A stretch of 64,000 nucleotides of DNA from Oceanibium sediminis (GCF_003265325.1 NZ_QGNX01000005.1:186001-250000), one strand, 5' to 3'; positions 25,627-34,878 are shown, numbered from the stretch's first letter. The notes: generated from the letters alone by a model not told the origin. Program-made: numbers and translations.

Positions 25627-26628
25627 ATGAGCAGCCCCGTCAAGCCCTTGTCACCCCGCAGCCTGCGCCTGGCCTCGGGCCTTGCCCTGCTTGCCGCGCT
25701 GGGCGCCTGCGACGACCTGCCGATGATCGGGGGCGCTTCCGGGTCCGCCGGACAGGAGGCGAGCGCCGCCTCCGGCACGGCCGCCGGGGTCGTGCGGATC
25801 GAGGAGCGGGACGTCGAGCGGCCCGACATCTATTCCACCGAGGATCGCGCGCTCTGGGACGGGCGCTTTTCGCTTGGCGGGCGCTGGGTCGCCGTGCCCG
25901 AGGATATCAACGCGGCCCGCGTGAACATCACCAACCTGGCCAATGGTCAGCAGATCGAAGGCGCGCTGTTCCGCCGTGAAGTGACCCTGCCGGGGCCGCC
26001 GATCATGGTGTCGATGGATGCCGCCATCGCGCTGGGCATGGAGGCCGGGTCCCCGGTCAACATGCGCATCGTCGTCGTGCGCAGCGAGGCGATCGAGGTC
26101 CAGGCGCCGCCGACAGCCACCGTCGCCGAAGCAGGGACTGAGGCCGGGGCCGACGTGGGGGCCGAAGTCGTTGAGGCCGGTGTCGAAACCGCCGCCGCCG
26201 CTGGCGCAACCGCGACAGCCGCCGCCGCCACGGTCGCCGCCGCACCGGCACCCGCCGTCGCCGGGGACAGCCTGCAGACCAGCGTTCTGGACGCGCTGCA
26301 ATCGGTCGCCCCGCCGCCCCCGCCGCCTGTTGCCGTGCCCGCTGCCCCGGTGGCCGCCGCGGCGGAGGACTCTCCGCCCGCCCAGGACATCGCCGGGGTC
26401 GGGCAGTTCAATATCCAGGTCGCCGGGGGCACCAACCGAAGCGGCGCGGAAGCCGTGGTGCGTCGCCTGAAGGATGCGAATGTCACCGCCAGCGTGCAGG
26501 ACGGCACCTCGCAAGGGAAACCGTTCTACCGGGTCATCGCCGGTCCCTATCCGGATCGCGCGGCCTTCGAAGCGGCCCTCGGCCAGATCCGCAAGCTTGG
26601 CTACAGCGACGCTTTCGCCGTGAATTGA
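25627..26628 (+). CDS. SPOR-domain lipoprotein
   Basis: A 333-residue envelope protein. It has a lipoprotein signal with lipobox ALGAC (Cys28) followed by two Asp; Asp at +2 would act as an inner-membrane retention signal in enterobacteria. A middle section rich in Ala, Pro and Val (about 165-250) looks unstructured. The C-terminal 75 residues (GQFNIQVAGGTNRSGAEAVV to the end) form a SPOR repeat, which binds denuded peptidoglycan at septa. AAGGAG lies before the ATG at 25627. A D,D-carboxypeptidase gene follows, fitting a role in cell-wall remodelling. Confidence 0.85.
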   Translation: MSSPVKPLSPRSLRLASGLALLAALGACDDLPMIGGASGSAGQEASAASGTAAGVVRIEERDVERPDIYSTEDRALWDGRFSLGGRWVAVPEDINAARVNITNLANGQQIEGALFRREVTLPGPPIMVSMDAAIALGMEAGSPVNMRIVVVRSEAIEVQAPPTATVAEAGTEAGADVGAEVVEAGVETAAAAGATATAAAATVAAAPAPAVAGDSLQTSVLDALQSVAPPPPPPVAVPAAPVAAAAEDSPPAQDIAGVGQFNIQVAGGTNRSGAEAVVRRLKDANVTASVQDGTSQGKPFYRVIAGPYPDRAAFEAALGQIRKLGYSDAFAVN

Positions 26629-26680
26629 TCCAGGCGCGCCCCGCCACGGCAGCGCGCGCCACAATCCCAGGAGGCAACCG

Positions 26681-27856
26681 ATGCGCCTTTCAACCCTTGT
26701 CCGACCCGTTTTCCACCCGGTCTGCTCGGCGCTCGTGCTGGGCTTGGCGCTGGCGATGCCCGCCGCCGCGCTCGACACCTCGGCGCGGGCGGCGCTGGTG
26801 GTGGACCACGCCACGGGCACGGTCCTGCTGTCCAAGAACGCCGAACTGCCGCTGCCGCCGGCGTCCATGTCCAAGCTTATGACGCTGAACATGCTGTTCG
26901 AGGCGCTGAAGGACGGGCGGCTTGAGCTGAGCGACACGTTCCGCGTGTCCACCAAGGCCTGGCAGATGGGCGGCTCGAAGATGTTCCTGCGCGAGGGCAA
27001 CGAGGTCTCGGTCGAGGATCTGATCCATGGCATCATCGTGCAGTCCGGCAATGACGCCTGCGTCGTCGTGGCCGAGGGGCTCGCCGGGTCCGAGGAAGCC
27101 TTCGCCCTGCGCATGACCCAGCGCGCGCGGGAACTAGGGATGATGGACTCGGTCTTTGCCAATTCCACCGGCTGGCCGCACCCCGATCACCGCATGACCG
27201 CCGAGGACCTGGTGACGCTGGCCACACGGCTGATCAATGAATTTCCCCAGTATTATCCGTTCTTTGCGGAAACCAGCTTCACCTGGGACGGAATCGAGCA
27301 GCAGAACCGCAACCCGCTGCTGGGCCTGAACGTCGGCGCGGACGGGCTGAAGACCGGCCACACCGAGGAAGCGGGCTACGGGCTCGTCGGCTCTGCCATG
27401 CAGGAAGGGCGGCGCGTGACCTTCATGGTGACCGGGCTCGACTCGGCGCGTGAGCGGCTGGTGGAAAGCGAACGCCTGATCAACTGGGCGTTCCGCGAAT
27501 TCGCCTCGCGCGAGGTCTACGCCCCCGGCACCACCATTGCCGAGGCGGACGTCTGGGTCGGGGCGCGCGCGACCGTGCCGCTGGTGTCGGACGGCGGCGT
27601 GATGGCCGTGATTCCCTGGACGCAGGCCGACAACCTGACCGCGCGGGTGGAATACGACGGGCCGCTCAAGGCGCCGATCGCCGCGGGGGACGTTGTTGCC
27701 GAACTGGTCCTGTCCGTGCCGGAAATCGGCGAGACGCGCTATCCGCTGCAGGCGGGCGCGGCGGTGGCCGAAGGCGGGTTCGTGAAGAAGCTGGAAGCCT
27801 CGGCGCGGATTCTGGGCGCGCAGGCGATCGACATGGCCTTCGGGGACAGCAACTGA
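26681..27856 (+). CDS. dacF: D-alanyl-D-alanine carboxypeptidase (DacF/PBP5 type)
   Basis: Periplasmic penicillin-binding protein that trims the terminal D-Ala of peptidoglycan stem peptides. It has a signal peptide ending near AMPAAA (residue 30) and the three active-site motifs: Ser62-Met-Ser-Lys65, Ser122-Gly-Asn124 and Lys224-Thr-Gly226. A C-terminal beta-rich domain follows from about residue 285. It begins the compact dac-tmk-holB-tatD cluster, with tmk starting 1 bp after its stop codon. Confidence 0.95.
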   Translation: MRLSTLVRPVFHPVCSALVLGLALAMPAAALDTSARAALVVDHATGTVLLSKNAELPLPPASMSKLMTLNMLFEALKDGRLELSDTFRVSTKAWQMGGSKMFLREGNEVSVEDLIHGIIVQSGNDACVVVAEGLAGSEEAFALRMTQRARELGMMDSVFANSTGWPHPDHRMTAEDLVTLATRLINEFPQYYPFFAETSFTWDGIEQQNRNPLLGLNVGADGLKTGHTEEAGYGLVGSAMQEGRRVTFMVTGLDSARERLVESERLINWAFREFASREVYAPGTTIAEADVWVGARATVPLVSDGGVMAVIPWTQADNLTARVEYDGPLKAPIAAGDVVAELVLSVPEIGETRYPLQAGAAVAEGGFVKKLEASARILGAQAIDMAFGDSN

Positions 27857-27857
27857 C

Positions 27858-28487
27858 ATGACCACCGGGCCCGGCCTGTTTCTGAGCCTTGAGGGCATCG
27901 ACGGATCGGGCAAATCCACGCAGTCCCGCCTGCTGGCCGAGCGTTTGCAGCACAGTGGGCGCGAGGTGGTGCTGACGCGTGAGCCAGGCGGCTCTGCCGG
28001 GGCCGAGGAAATCCGCGCGCTGCTGGTGGCAGGCGATCCGGGCCGCTGGTCGCCGGAAACCGAGATCCTGCTGTTCACCGCCGCCCGCCGCGACCACCTT
28101 GAGCGCAAGATCGACCCGGCGCTGGCGCGGGGGGCGATCGTCATCTCGGACCGTTTCGCCGACAGCACCCGCGTCTACCAGGGGGCGGCGCGCGCCGACT
28201 TGCGCAAGACCGTGGATGCGCTGCACGACCTGATGATCGGGCGGGAACCGGACCTGACGCTGATCATCGACATGGACCCGGACGCCGCGCTGTCCCGCGG
28301 GCTGGCGCGCGACAGCGGAGAGGATCGTTTCGAGGATATGGGACAGGATTTCCAGACCCGCCTTGCCAAGGGCTTTCACGCGCTGGCCGAAGAATACCCT
28401 GACCGTTGCCGCCTGATAGACGGGCGCGGCAGCGCCGAAGAGGTGGCCGCGCGCGTCTGGCGTGCCGTGGAGCAGCACCTGCAATGA
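27858..28487 (+). CDS. tmk: Thymidylate kinase
   Basis: Phosphorylates dTMP to dTDP. The 209-residue protein shows the P-loop EGIDGSGKSTQSRLL, the dTMP-binding region TREPGGSAGAEEIR, the DR(Y/F)-type motif SDRFADSTRVYQGAAR and an ARDSGEDRFE region of the lid. It lies between dacF and holB, with a 4-bp overlap into holB. Confidence 0.97.
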   Translation: MTTGPGLFLSLEGIDGSGKSTQSRLLAERLQHSGREVVLTREPGGSAGAEEIRALLVAGDPGRWSPETEILLFTAARRDHLERKIDPALARGAIVISDRFADSTRVYQGAARADLRKTVDALHDLMIGREPDLTLIIDMDPDAALSRGLARDSGEDRFEDMGQDFQTRLAKGFHALAEEYPDRCRLIDGRGSAEEVAARVWRAVEQHLQ

Positions 28488-29617
28488 GCGATACCGACGA
28501 GATTCCCGAGGCGGACCGCCTGGAAGGCGCGCCGCATCCGCGCCACACCGACCGGCTGTTCGGCCAGGATGCGGCAGAGGCGGCGTTCCTCGACGCCTAT
28601 GCCTCGGGGCGGTTGGCCCATGCGTGGCTGCTGACCGGCCCGCGCGGCGTCGGCAAGGCGACGCTGGCCTGGCGGATCGCGCGCTTTCTCGCGGCGCAGC
28701 AGCAAGGTCAAGGGCAGGGCGGCGGGCTGTTCGGCGAAGCGCCCGCGCCGGCGACCAGCCTCGATCTGCCGCCCGACCACCCGGTGATGCGCCGCGCCGC
28801 GCAACTGGCCGAGCCGCGCATCGCGCTGTGTCGGCGCAGTTGGGACCCCAAGGCGAAGCGCCTGAAAACCCAGCTGACCGTGGACGAGGTGCGCGCGCTG
28901 AAGTCCCATTTCACGCTGTCCGCGACCGATGGCGGCTGGCGCGCCGCGATCATCGACAGCGCGGACGAGATGAACACGAGTGCGGCAAACGCGATTCTGA
29001 AGATCCTCGAAGAACCGCCTGAAAAGACGGTGCTTCTGATGGTCAGCCACCAGCCCGCGAAATTACTTCCCACGATCCGCTCGCGCTGCCGGGTGCTGCG
29101 CCTGCCGTCCCTGTCGGAGGAGGATCTTGCCCGCGCCCTGGCCGGGGCGGGCCAGCCGCTGGACGCGGTGGCGCTGCTGCACGCGCTGACCGGCGGCTCC
29201 GTCGGCACCTCGGTGCGCTTCCAGGAGGCGAACGGCGCCGCGCTCTACCCCGAGATCCTGAGCCTGCTGGTCGATGCTCCGGGCATGGACCGCCAGGACC
29301 TGTTCCGCCTGGCCGCCACGGCGACGGGGCGCGCGGGGCTGGCGAGCTACGAGATGATTACGGACCTGATCAGCCTGGCGCTCGGGCGGATCGCGCGGGC
29401 CGGGGCAGGGCACCCCGATCCGCTGCTCGAGGCCGAGCAGCCCGTGGCGCGCCGGCTCTGCCCGGACGCGGCGGCGGCGCGGGACTGGGCGGACACCCTG
29501 GCGCGGATCACCGGGCGGCTGACCCATGCGCGGGCCGTCAACCTTGACCCTGAACAGGTGATCCTTGATATGTTCCTGACCATTGAGAAGACCGCCGCCG
29601 GGATCACGCGAAGCTGA
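28484..29617 (+). CDS. holB: DNA polymerase III subunit delta'
   Basis: Clamp-loader subunit. ATG at 28484 overlaps the tmk stop codon (ATGA) and gives 377 residues; the longer open frame upstream is an artefact. It shows the AAA+ fold with a Walker A-like TGPRGVGKATLA, a VDEVRALKSHFTLSA segment, SADEMNTSAANAILKILEEPP and the sensor region LPTIRSRCRVLRLPSLSEEDL. The tmk-holB pairing is widespread in bacteria and supports the call. Confidence 0.95.
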   Translation: MSDTDEIPEADRLEGAPHPRHTDRLFGQDAAEAAFLDAYASGRLAHAWLLTGPRGVGKATLAWRIARFLAAQQQGQGQGGGLFGEAPAPATSLDLPPDHPVMRRAAQLAEPRIALCRRSWDPKAKRLKTQLTVDEVRALKSHFTLSATDGGWRAAIIDSADEMNTSAANAILKILEEPPEKTVLLMVSHQPAKLLPTIRSRCRVLRLPSLSEEDLARALAGAGQPLDAVALLHALTGGSVGTSVRFQEANGAALYPEILSLLVDAPGMDRQDLFRLAATATGRAGLASYEMITDLISLALGRIARAGAGHPDPLLEAEQPVARRLCPDAAAARDWADTLARITGRLTHARAVNLDPEQVILDMFLTIEKTAAGITRS

Positions 29618-29657
29618 GGCTACGCCCCGGGTCCGGCCCGTAACGCCCCGAGGCCCC

Positions 29658-30461
29658 TTGACTGACCGTCCCGTCCTTGTCGACAGCCACTGCCACCTCG
29701 ACTTTCCCGACTTCGAAGGGGAGGTAGAGCACCTCCTGGACCGCGCCGCAAAGGCGGGGGTGACCCGTATGGTCACCATCTGCACCCGCCTGTCCGCGCT
29801 TGCCCCCGTGCAGGCGCTGGCGGATGCCCATGCGCCGATCTTCTTCGCGGCTGGAACCCACCCGATGAGCGCCGCCAAGGAGCCGCTGGTCAGTGTCGAG
29901 GAGCTGACCGCGCTGATGGCGCATCCCAAGTTCGTCGGCATCGGGGAAACCGGGCTGGACTACCACTACACTGCCGACAGTGCAGAGGTGCAGAAGAAGA
30001 GCCTCGCCATCCATATCGAGGCGGCGCGCCAGACGAAGCTGCCGCTGATCATCCATGCGCGCGACGCGGATGACGACATGGCCGACATTCTGAGCACGGA
30101 AATGCGCAACGGCGCATTCACCTGCGTGATGCACTGCTTCTCCTCCACTCCGGCGCTGGCGCGGGTGGCGCTGGAGCTGGGCTTCTACCTGTCGATGAGC
30201 GGTATCGCGACGTTCAAGAAGTCCCAGGAGCTGCGCGACATCTTTGCCGCCGCCCCGCTTGATCGCGTGCTGGTCGAGACGGACAGCCCCTATCTTGCGC
30301 CGACACCGTATCGCGGCAAGCGCAACGAGCCTGCCTACACCGCCCACACGGCCGCCGTCGGGGCCGATATCTTCGGCCTGCCGCTGGAGGATTTCGCGCG
30401 CGCCACCACGGAAAACTTCGACCGCCTGTTCTGGCGCGCAAGCGGGGCGGCCCATGGCTGA
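29658..30461 (+). CDS. tatD: TatD-family metal-dependent hydrolase
   Basis: TIM-barrel nuclease/hydrolase. Metal ligands are visible in DSHCHLDF, GIGETGLDYHY, IIHARDADDD, VMHCFSST and ETDSPYLAP. No ATG starts the frame. TTG at 29658, with GAGG 4 bp upstream, gives 267 residues and begins right before the first metal-binding strand, as usual for the family; a TTG at 29583 inside holB is the alternative. It overlaps the next gene by 8 bp. TatD proteins act on DNA ends; the real substrate here is unknown. Confidence 0.92.
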   Translation: MTDRPVLVDSHCHLDFPDFEGEVEHLLDRAAKAGVTRMVTICTRLSALAPVQALADAHAPIFFAAGTHPMSAAKEPLVSVEELTALMAHPKFVGIGETGLDYHYTADSAEVQKKSLAIHIEAARQTKLPLIIHARDADDDMADILSTEMRNGAFTCVMHCFSSTPALARVALELGFYLSMSGIATFKKSQELRDIFAAAPLDRVLVETDSPYLAPTPYRGKRNEPAYTAHTAAVGADIFGLPLEDFARATTENFDRLFWRASGAAHG

Positions 30462-31254
30462 ACTGGTCGTCACCATCCTCGGGTGCGGCTCCTCGGGCGG
30501 GGTGCCGCGGCTCGGCGGCCACTGGGGCGCCTGCGATCCGGAAAACCCGCGCAACATCCGCCGCCGCTGCTCGGTCCTGGTCGAACGCTTCGACGGGGAG
30601 GCCTGCACGCGGGTGCTGATCGACAGCTCCCCCGACATGCGCGCGCAACTGCTGGACGCGGGCGTGGGCCATCTTGACGGCGTGGTCTACACCCATGCCC
30701 ACGCGGACCACGTGCACGGGCTGGACGACCTGCGGATGATCGTCTTCAACCGCCGCTACCGCCTGCCGGTCTGGGCGGATGCCACCACCGCCGACAGCCT
30801 GTTCGCGCGCTTTGGCTATGCCTTCATCCAGCCCGACGGCAGCAGCTATCCTCCGATCCTGGACCACCACCATATCCACGGCCCGTTCGAGGTGCCGGGG
30901 GCCGCCGGCCCGATCCCCTTCCAGCCGTTCGAGGTGGAGCACGGGCGGATCGACGCGCTCGGCTTTCGCATACATGACGTCGCCTACCTGCCGGACGTGT
31001 CGGACATGAAGGCGGAAAGTTGGGACGCGGTGACGGGGCTGGAGTGCTGGATCCTCGATGCGCTGCGCTACACCCCGCATCCGACGCATATCCACCTTGA
31101 AACCGCACTGGAATGGATCGCCCGCATGAAGCCCCGGCGCGCGGTGCTGACGAATATGCACATCGACCTGGACTACGCCACCCTGGAGGCTGAGACGCCG
31201 CCGGACATCACCCCCGCATACGATGGTCTGCGCTTGAGTTTCCAGGTCCTATGA
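30454..31254 (+). CDS. MBL-fold metal-dependent hydrolase (PhnP-like)
   Basis: Metallo-beta-lactamase-fold hydrolase of 266 residues. The metal-binding motif THAHADHVHG and the N-terminal LGCGSSGGVPRLG are typical of the PhnP/YcbX-like group that hydrolyses cyclic phosphodiesters. It starts inside the tatD stop region (8-bp overlap) and overlaps the following AEC transporter by 4 bp. Location after tatD is common in alphaproteobacteria, suggesting a conserved but undefined nucleic-acid or nucleotide-related role. Confidence 0.9.
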   Translation: MAELVVTILGCGSSGGVPRLGGHWGACDPENPRNIRRRCSVLVERFDGEACTRVLIDSSPDMRAQLLDAGVGHLDGVVYTHAHADHVHGLDDLRMIVFNRRYRLPVWADATTADSLFARFGYAFIQPDGSSYPPILDHHHIHGPFEVPGAAGPIPFQPFEVEHGRIDALGFRIHDVAYLPDVSDMKAESWDAVTGLECWILDALRYTPHPTHIHLETALEWIARMKPRRAVLTNMHIDLDYATLEAETPPDITPAYDGLRLSFQVL

Positions 31255-32195
31255 TCGCCCTTTTGCAGGTCGTGATCCCGGTATTCCTCGTCTGTGGCGC
31301 GGGGTATCTGCTGACGCGGACGCGCTACCTGTCGGACCCGCATATCGACGGGCTGAACCGCTACACCCAGGGCTTCGCGATCCCCTGCCTGCTGTTCAGC
31401 GCCGCGCTGAACCTGGACTTCGGGGCGGTGTTCGATCCCCGCCTTCTGGGCGCGTTCTATGCCGGGAACACGACGGCCTTCCTGATCGGGATGCTCGGCG
31501 CGCGCTTCCTGTTCGGGCGTCGCCCGGGCGAGGCGGTGGCAGTGGGCTTCGGGGCGCTGTTCTCCAACTCGGTGATCCTGGGCGTTCCCATTGTCGAGCG
31601 TGCCTTCGGGGGCGAGGCGTTGCAGGCGACCTTCGCGATCGTCGCGATCCACGCGCCGTTCTGCTACTTCCTCGGCATCACGGTGATGGAGTTTGCCCGC
31701 GCGGACGGGCGCGGACTTCTGGGCACCGGGCGCGCTGTGATCAACGCCATGCTGCACAATGCGCTGATGATCGGCCTGCTTCTCGGCATCGGCGCGAATC
31801 TCGGCGGCGTGTCGCTGCCGGCGGTGCTGGCGGATGCGCTCGACCTGGTGGTGCGCTCGGCGCTTCCGGCGGCGCTGGTGGGGCTGGGCGGGGTGCTGAC
31901 GCGGTATCGCCTGCGCTCGTCCCTGGGCGAGGCGCTGATGGTCTCGTTCCTCAGCCTTGTCGTGCATCCCGGCATCACCTTCGTGCTGGCGCACCACGTG
32001 TTCGACCTTCCGGTGCCCTTCGTGCAGGGGGCGGTCCTGACGGCCGCCATGGCGCCGGGGGTGAACGCTTATGTCTTCGCCGCGCTCTACAACCGCGCGA
32101 TGGGGGCGGCGGCGTCCTCGGTCCTGCTGGCCACGGGCTTGTCGGTGTTCAGCGTCTCGGTCTGGCTGTCGATCCTGAACACGACGCTGGGCTAG
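31251..32195 (+). CDS. AEC-family (auxin efflux carrier) transporter
   Basis: A 314-residue membrane protein with about ten hydrophobic segments in two repeated halves, typical of the AEC family (IPCLLFSAALNL, ALFSNSVILGVPIV and MAPGVNAYVFAALYNRAMGAA). AEC members export small organic acids such as malate or malonate. It is coupled to the MBL gene by a 4-bp overlap. The substrate is not predictable. Confidence 0.9.
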   Translation: MIALLQVVIPVFLVCGAGYLLTRTRYLSDPHIDGLNRYTQGFAIPCLLFSAALNLDFGAVFDPRLLGAFYAGNTTAFLIGMLGARFLFGRRPGEAVAVGFGALFSNSVILGVPIVERAFGGEALQATFAIVAIHAPFCYFLGITVMEFARADGRGLLGTGRAVINAMLHNALMIGLLLGIGANLGGVSLPAVLADALDLVVRSALPAALVGLGGVLTRYRLRSSLGEALMVSFLSLVVHPGITFVLAHHVFDLPVPFVQGAVLTAAMAPGVNAYVFAALYNRAMGAAASSVLLATGLSVFSVSVWLSILNTTLG

Positions 32196-32321
32196 GGCGG
32201 GGACCCTAAACTGGGCGAGGTTTCGCCGACCTTAGGCGCAACTCGGGCGATGCCGTTTGACGGCAACGTGGCGCCTGACTTTATGATCCTTGCGGAAATT
32301 GGCAGGACAGGACGTAAATCA

Positions 32322-33014
32322 ATGCAGAATGCCGCGACAGCCATCAGGGTGCAGGATCGGTTGGCCCTCCCCCCGATGAAGCGCCCTGAAATACGGGCGG
32401 AACTGGATCGCCTTTCCCTGCGCTACCCGTTTCCGCAATCGGAATGGAAGCGGCTGACCCGCCGCGAATGGATCCTCGACTACGCCAAACCGGGCCGGCG
32501 CAGCATCGGCGCCGAGATCGGCGTGTTCCGCGGCCATTTCAGTGAATGTATCTGCGAAGTGCTCCGCCCGCGAAAGCTGTACCTGGTCGATCCTTGGACG
32601 CTGATCGGGCCGACGTTCAACTGGGGCAAGCTGGATTACACCAACAACGACGAGCTTCCCACCGCCGTCGCCCGTGACGAGGCCATCCTGCGCTGCGCGC
32701 AGTTTCCCAAGGTCGACACGGTCGTGGTGGAGGGGGCGTTCCCGGCCTGCAAGGACCAGATCGCCGAGCCGCTGGACTGGGTGTATCTGGATGCGAGCCA
32801 TTCCTACCAGAAGACGCTGAATGAGCTGTTCGCGCTGGACGCCCTGGTGGCCCCGAGCGGGACCATCCTGGGCGACGACTGGCAGATCAATCCGACTGGC
32901 AAGCACCATGGCGTCTTCGCGGCGGTGCAGGAGTTCGTGCGGCAAAGCGACTGGCGCATCGTCGCGGCGGGTCCCGCCGGGCAGTGGGCGCTGCGCCGCT
33001 ATACCGAGGCGTAG
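32322..33014 (+). CDS. Class I SAM-dependent methyltransferase (Methyltransf_24-like)
   Basis: A 230-residue protein. The SAM-binding region is IGAEIGVFRGHFSECICEVL with the acidic end LYLVDPWTL; later LDWVYLDASHSYQKTLNEL and GTILGDDW match family-24 methyltransferases, often involved in carbohydrate or natural-product decoration. Several starts are in frame (32250, 32283, 32322, 32376); 32322 is preferred for the AGGA about 10 bp upstream. It is isolated between the AEC gene and a convergent cytochrome gene. The substrate is unknown. Confidence 0.75.
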   Translation: MQNAATAIRVQDRLALPPMKRPEIRAELDRLSLRYPFPQSEWKRLTRREWILDYAKPGRRSIGAEIGVFRGHFSECICEVLRPRKLYLVDPWTLIGPTFNWGKLDYTNNDELPTAVARDEAILRCAQFPKVDTVVVEGAFPACKDQIAEPLDWVYLDASHSYQKTLNELFALDALVAPSGTILGDDWQINPTGKHHGVFAAVQEFVRQSDWRIVAAGPAGQWALRRYTEA

Positions 33015-33054
33015 CCGCGCCCGAATGCCGTGCGGGACGGCCCGCCGCCAAGCG

Positions 33055-33453
33055 TTATTCCTGGATCGACTCGAGGTAGTAGGCCAGCCCCAGGATGCGC
33101 CCGCGCACCGCGTTTTCGGCACCGGCGTCCGAGATCTCGCCCTCGATCGGGGCCTTGAAGACCGCGCCCCAGACCGGCATCGCCTCGGACCCGTGGGCGC
33201 GCACGCCCTTGCGGCCATCGATGATCTGCACCACATGCTGCAACGGGAACGCTCCGCCATTGCGCGCCGAAAGGCCGGTCAGGTCGGGCGCGACGATGGT
33301 CAGCGCATCGCCGACCGGGCCGCTGCCCTTGGCGTCCGCGCCGTGGCATGACGCACAGGCGTTCATGAATTCCCTCTCTCCCACCGCCTGCGCCTGGATG
33401 GCTGAGGGGATCAATCCGGCCGCAAGGACCAGCGTCATCGTTGCGAGCTTCAT
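33055..33453 (-). CDS. Periplasmic c-type cytochrome
   Basis: Small monohaem cytochrome c of 132 residues. It has a signal peptide (ATMTLVLAAGLIPSAIQAQA), the haem motif CASCH near residue 34 and a probable axial Met in SEAMPVWG. GGGAGG precedes the ATG at 33453 by 6 bp, which excludes the longer frame to 33534. The class I cytochrome pattern (GSGPVGDALT...PDLTGLSARNGG) is common among electron carriers to oxidases or dehydrogenases. The partner is not evident from neighbours. Confidence 0.9.
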   Translation of the reverse strand: MKLATMTLVLAAGLIPSAIQAQAVGEREFMNACASCHGADAKGSGPVGDALTIVAPDLTGLSARNGGAFPLQHVVQIIDGRKGVRAHGSEAMPVWGAVFKAPIEGEISDAGAENAVRGRILGLAYYLESIQE

Positions 33454-33618
33454 CGTGGCCTCCCTGACTTTCGTACAGGGTAAATGATCCACGGCTCCCG
33501 CCGCTTGCGCATTGATATTCGTCATGGGGCGCAACGCGGGGAAGGGCGTGCAGGCGACAGGGTGCCGCGCCCCCTTGGGGCGGCGTCAACGCTTTGATTT
33601 TTCTGGAATGAACTCCGG

Positions 33619-33694
33619 TGGTGCCCCCAGAGAGACTCGAACTCCCGACATCTTGATTACAAATCAAGCGCTCTACCAGCTGAGCTATAGGGGC
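33619..33694 (-). tRNA. tRNA-Thr (anticodon TGT)
   Basis: GCCCCTA/TGGGGGC acceptor arm with one G-U pair, anticodon loop TTTGTAA closed by CTTGA/TCAAG giving TGT (ACA codon), and encoded CCA. Confidence 0.95.
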
Positions 33695-33777
33695 ACGCCG
33701 CCGTGTTTAGTGGGTCTGCGCGCCTCGTGCAACGATATTTGCATCCCTTCGCGGGGCGGTGAAATTAGCATAGCAAA

Positions 33778-33802
33778 TTAGTCAACTTAATATCTTGACT
33801 AA
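33778..33802. repeat. Inverted repeat upstream of the iron-binding protein gene
   Basis: TTAGTCAA (33778-33785) and TTGACTAA (33795-33802) form a perfect 8-bp inverted repeat around 9 bp. The right arm is shared with the IscR-type site, so this may be a double operator. Confidence 0.5.
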
Positions 33803-33813
33803 AATAGTCGGAT
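33794..33813 (+). promoter_or_regulatory. IscR-type (iron-responsive) operator before fbpA
   Basis: CTTGACTAAAATAGTCGGAT contains GACT-A-AAA-T-AGTC and fits the core of the IscR type 1 consensus (YYGACTRWWWYAGTCRR) at every position; the outer parts fit poorly. Rhodobacterales are known to use IscR-like sites for iron-starvation genes. It ends 43 bp before the start codon. Confidence 0.65.
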
Positions 33814-33855
33814 CACTCATCCATACGACGACGCAACACGAAACGGAGACATCCC

Positions 33856-34878
33856 ATGACTTTCACCCGACCAATTGCTGTGCTCCTGGCCAGCGTTGTC
33901 ACGCTCGGCGGCCTGCCCGCCTTTGCGGATGGTGAGCTGAACATCTACTCCTCGCGGCACTACGATACCGACGAGCGCCTCTACAGCGACTTCGAGGAAG
34001 CGACCGGCATCACGATCAACCGGATCGAGGGCAATGCCGACGAGCTGATCGCACGAATGGAGGCCGAGGGGGCGAACTCGCCCGCCGACATCCTGCTGAC
34101 CGTCGACGCCAGCCGGACCTATCGCGCGGATCAGAAAGGGTTGTACCAGCCGATCGAAAGCGAAGTCCTGAACCGCCGCATCCCGGATTACCTGCGTCAT
34201 CCCGAAGGGCACTGGTTCGGCTTCTCGCAGCGCGCGCGCATCATCTTCTATGCCAAGGACCGCGTCGAAGAGCCGCCCCGGACCTATGCCGACCTGGCGG
34301 ATCCCCGTTACGAGGGGCTGATCTGCACGCGCTCTGCGACCAACGTCTATTCCCAGACGCTGCTGGCCGCGATCATCACCCATGAGGGGCGCGATGCCGC
34401 GAAAGCCTGGGCCGAGGGGCTGAAGAACAACCTCGCCCGTGATCCCCAGGGCGGCGATACGGACCAGCTGCGGGGCCTCGTGTCGGGAGAGTGCGATATC
34501 GCGGTGGCCAACACCTACTACTTCGCCCGCGCGATCCGGACGGAGGTGGACGGCGTGACCTCCGGTCTGGACAACATCGGGTGGATCTTCCCCGACCAGT
34601 CGGGCTACGGCGCGCATGTGAACGTGTCCACCGGCGGGGTCGCGGCCCATGCGCCGAACCGGGACAATGCGGTGAAGTTCCTGGAATACCTCGCCAGCGA
34701 TCAGGCGCAGGAGTATTTCTCCAACGGGAATGACGAGTATCCCGGCGTTTCCGGCGTGGCGCTCGCGCCGTCCGTGGCCGCACTCGGCTACTTCCGCTCG
34801 GACACCGTTGGCCTCGGCGAGGTGGCGGAAAACACGCCCGAGGCGCAGCAGGTCTATAACGAGATCGGCTTCGAGTAA
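33856..34878 (+). CDS. fbpA: Ferric-iron ABC transporter substrate-binding protein
   Basis: Periplasmic Fe(III)-binding protein of the FbpA/FutA/AfuA family, 340 residues. It has a signal peptide ending at PAFA, the start ELNIYSSRHYDTDERLY typical of the group, and the paired iron-binding tyrosines in NTYYFARAI. Regulation is probably by iron through the site at 33794-33813. The transcript ends at the hairpin at 34902-34938. The matching permease is encoded convergently just beyond; no ATPase is present in the window. Confidence 0.93.
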   Translation: MTFTRPIAVLLASVVTLGGLPAFADGELNIYSSRHYDTDERLYSDFEEATGITINRIEGNADELIARMEAEGANSPADILLTVDASRTYRADQKGLYQPIESEVLNRRIPDYLRHPEGHWFGFSQRARIIFYAKDRVEEPPRTYADLADPRYEGLICTRSATNVYSQTLLAAIITHEGRDAAKAWAEGLKNNLARDPQGGDTDQLRGLVSGECDIAVANTYYFARAIRTEVDGVTSGLDNIGWIFPDQSGYGAHVNVSTGGVAAHAPNRDNAVKFLEYLASDQAQEYFSNGNDEYPGVSGVALAPSVAALGYFRSDTVGLGEVAENTPEAQQVYNEIGFE

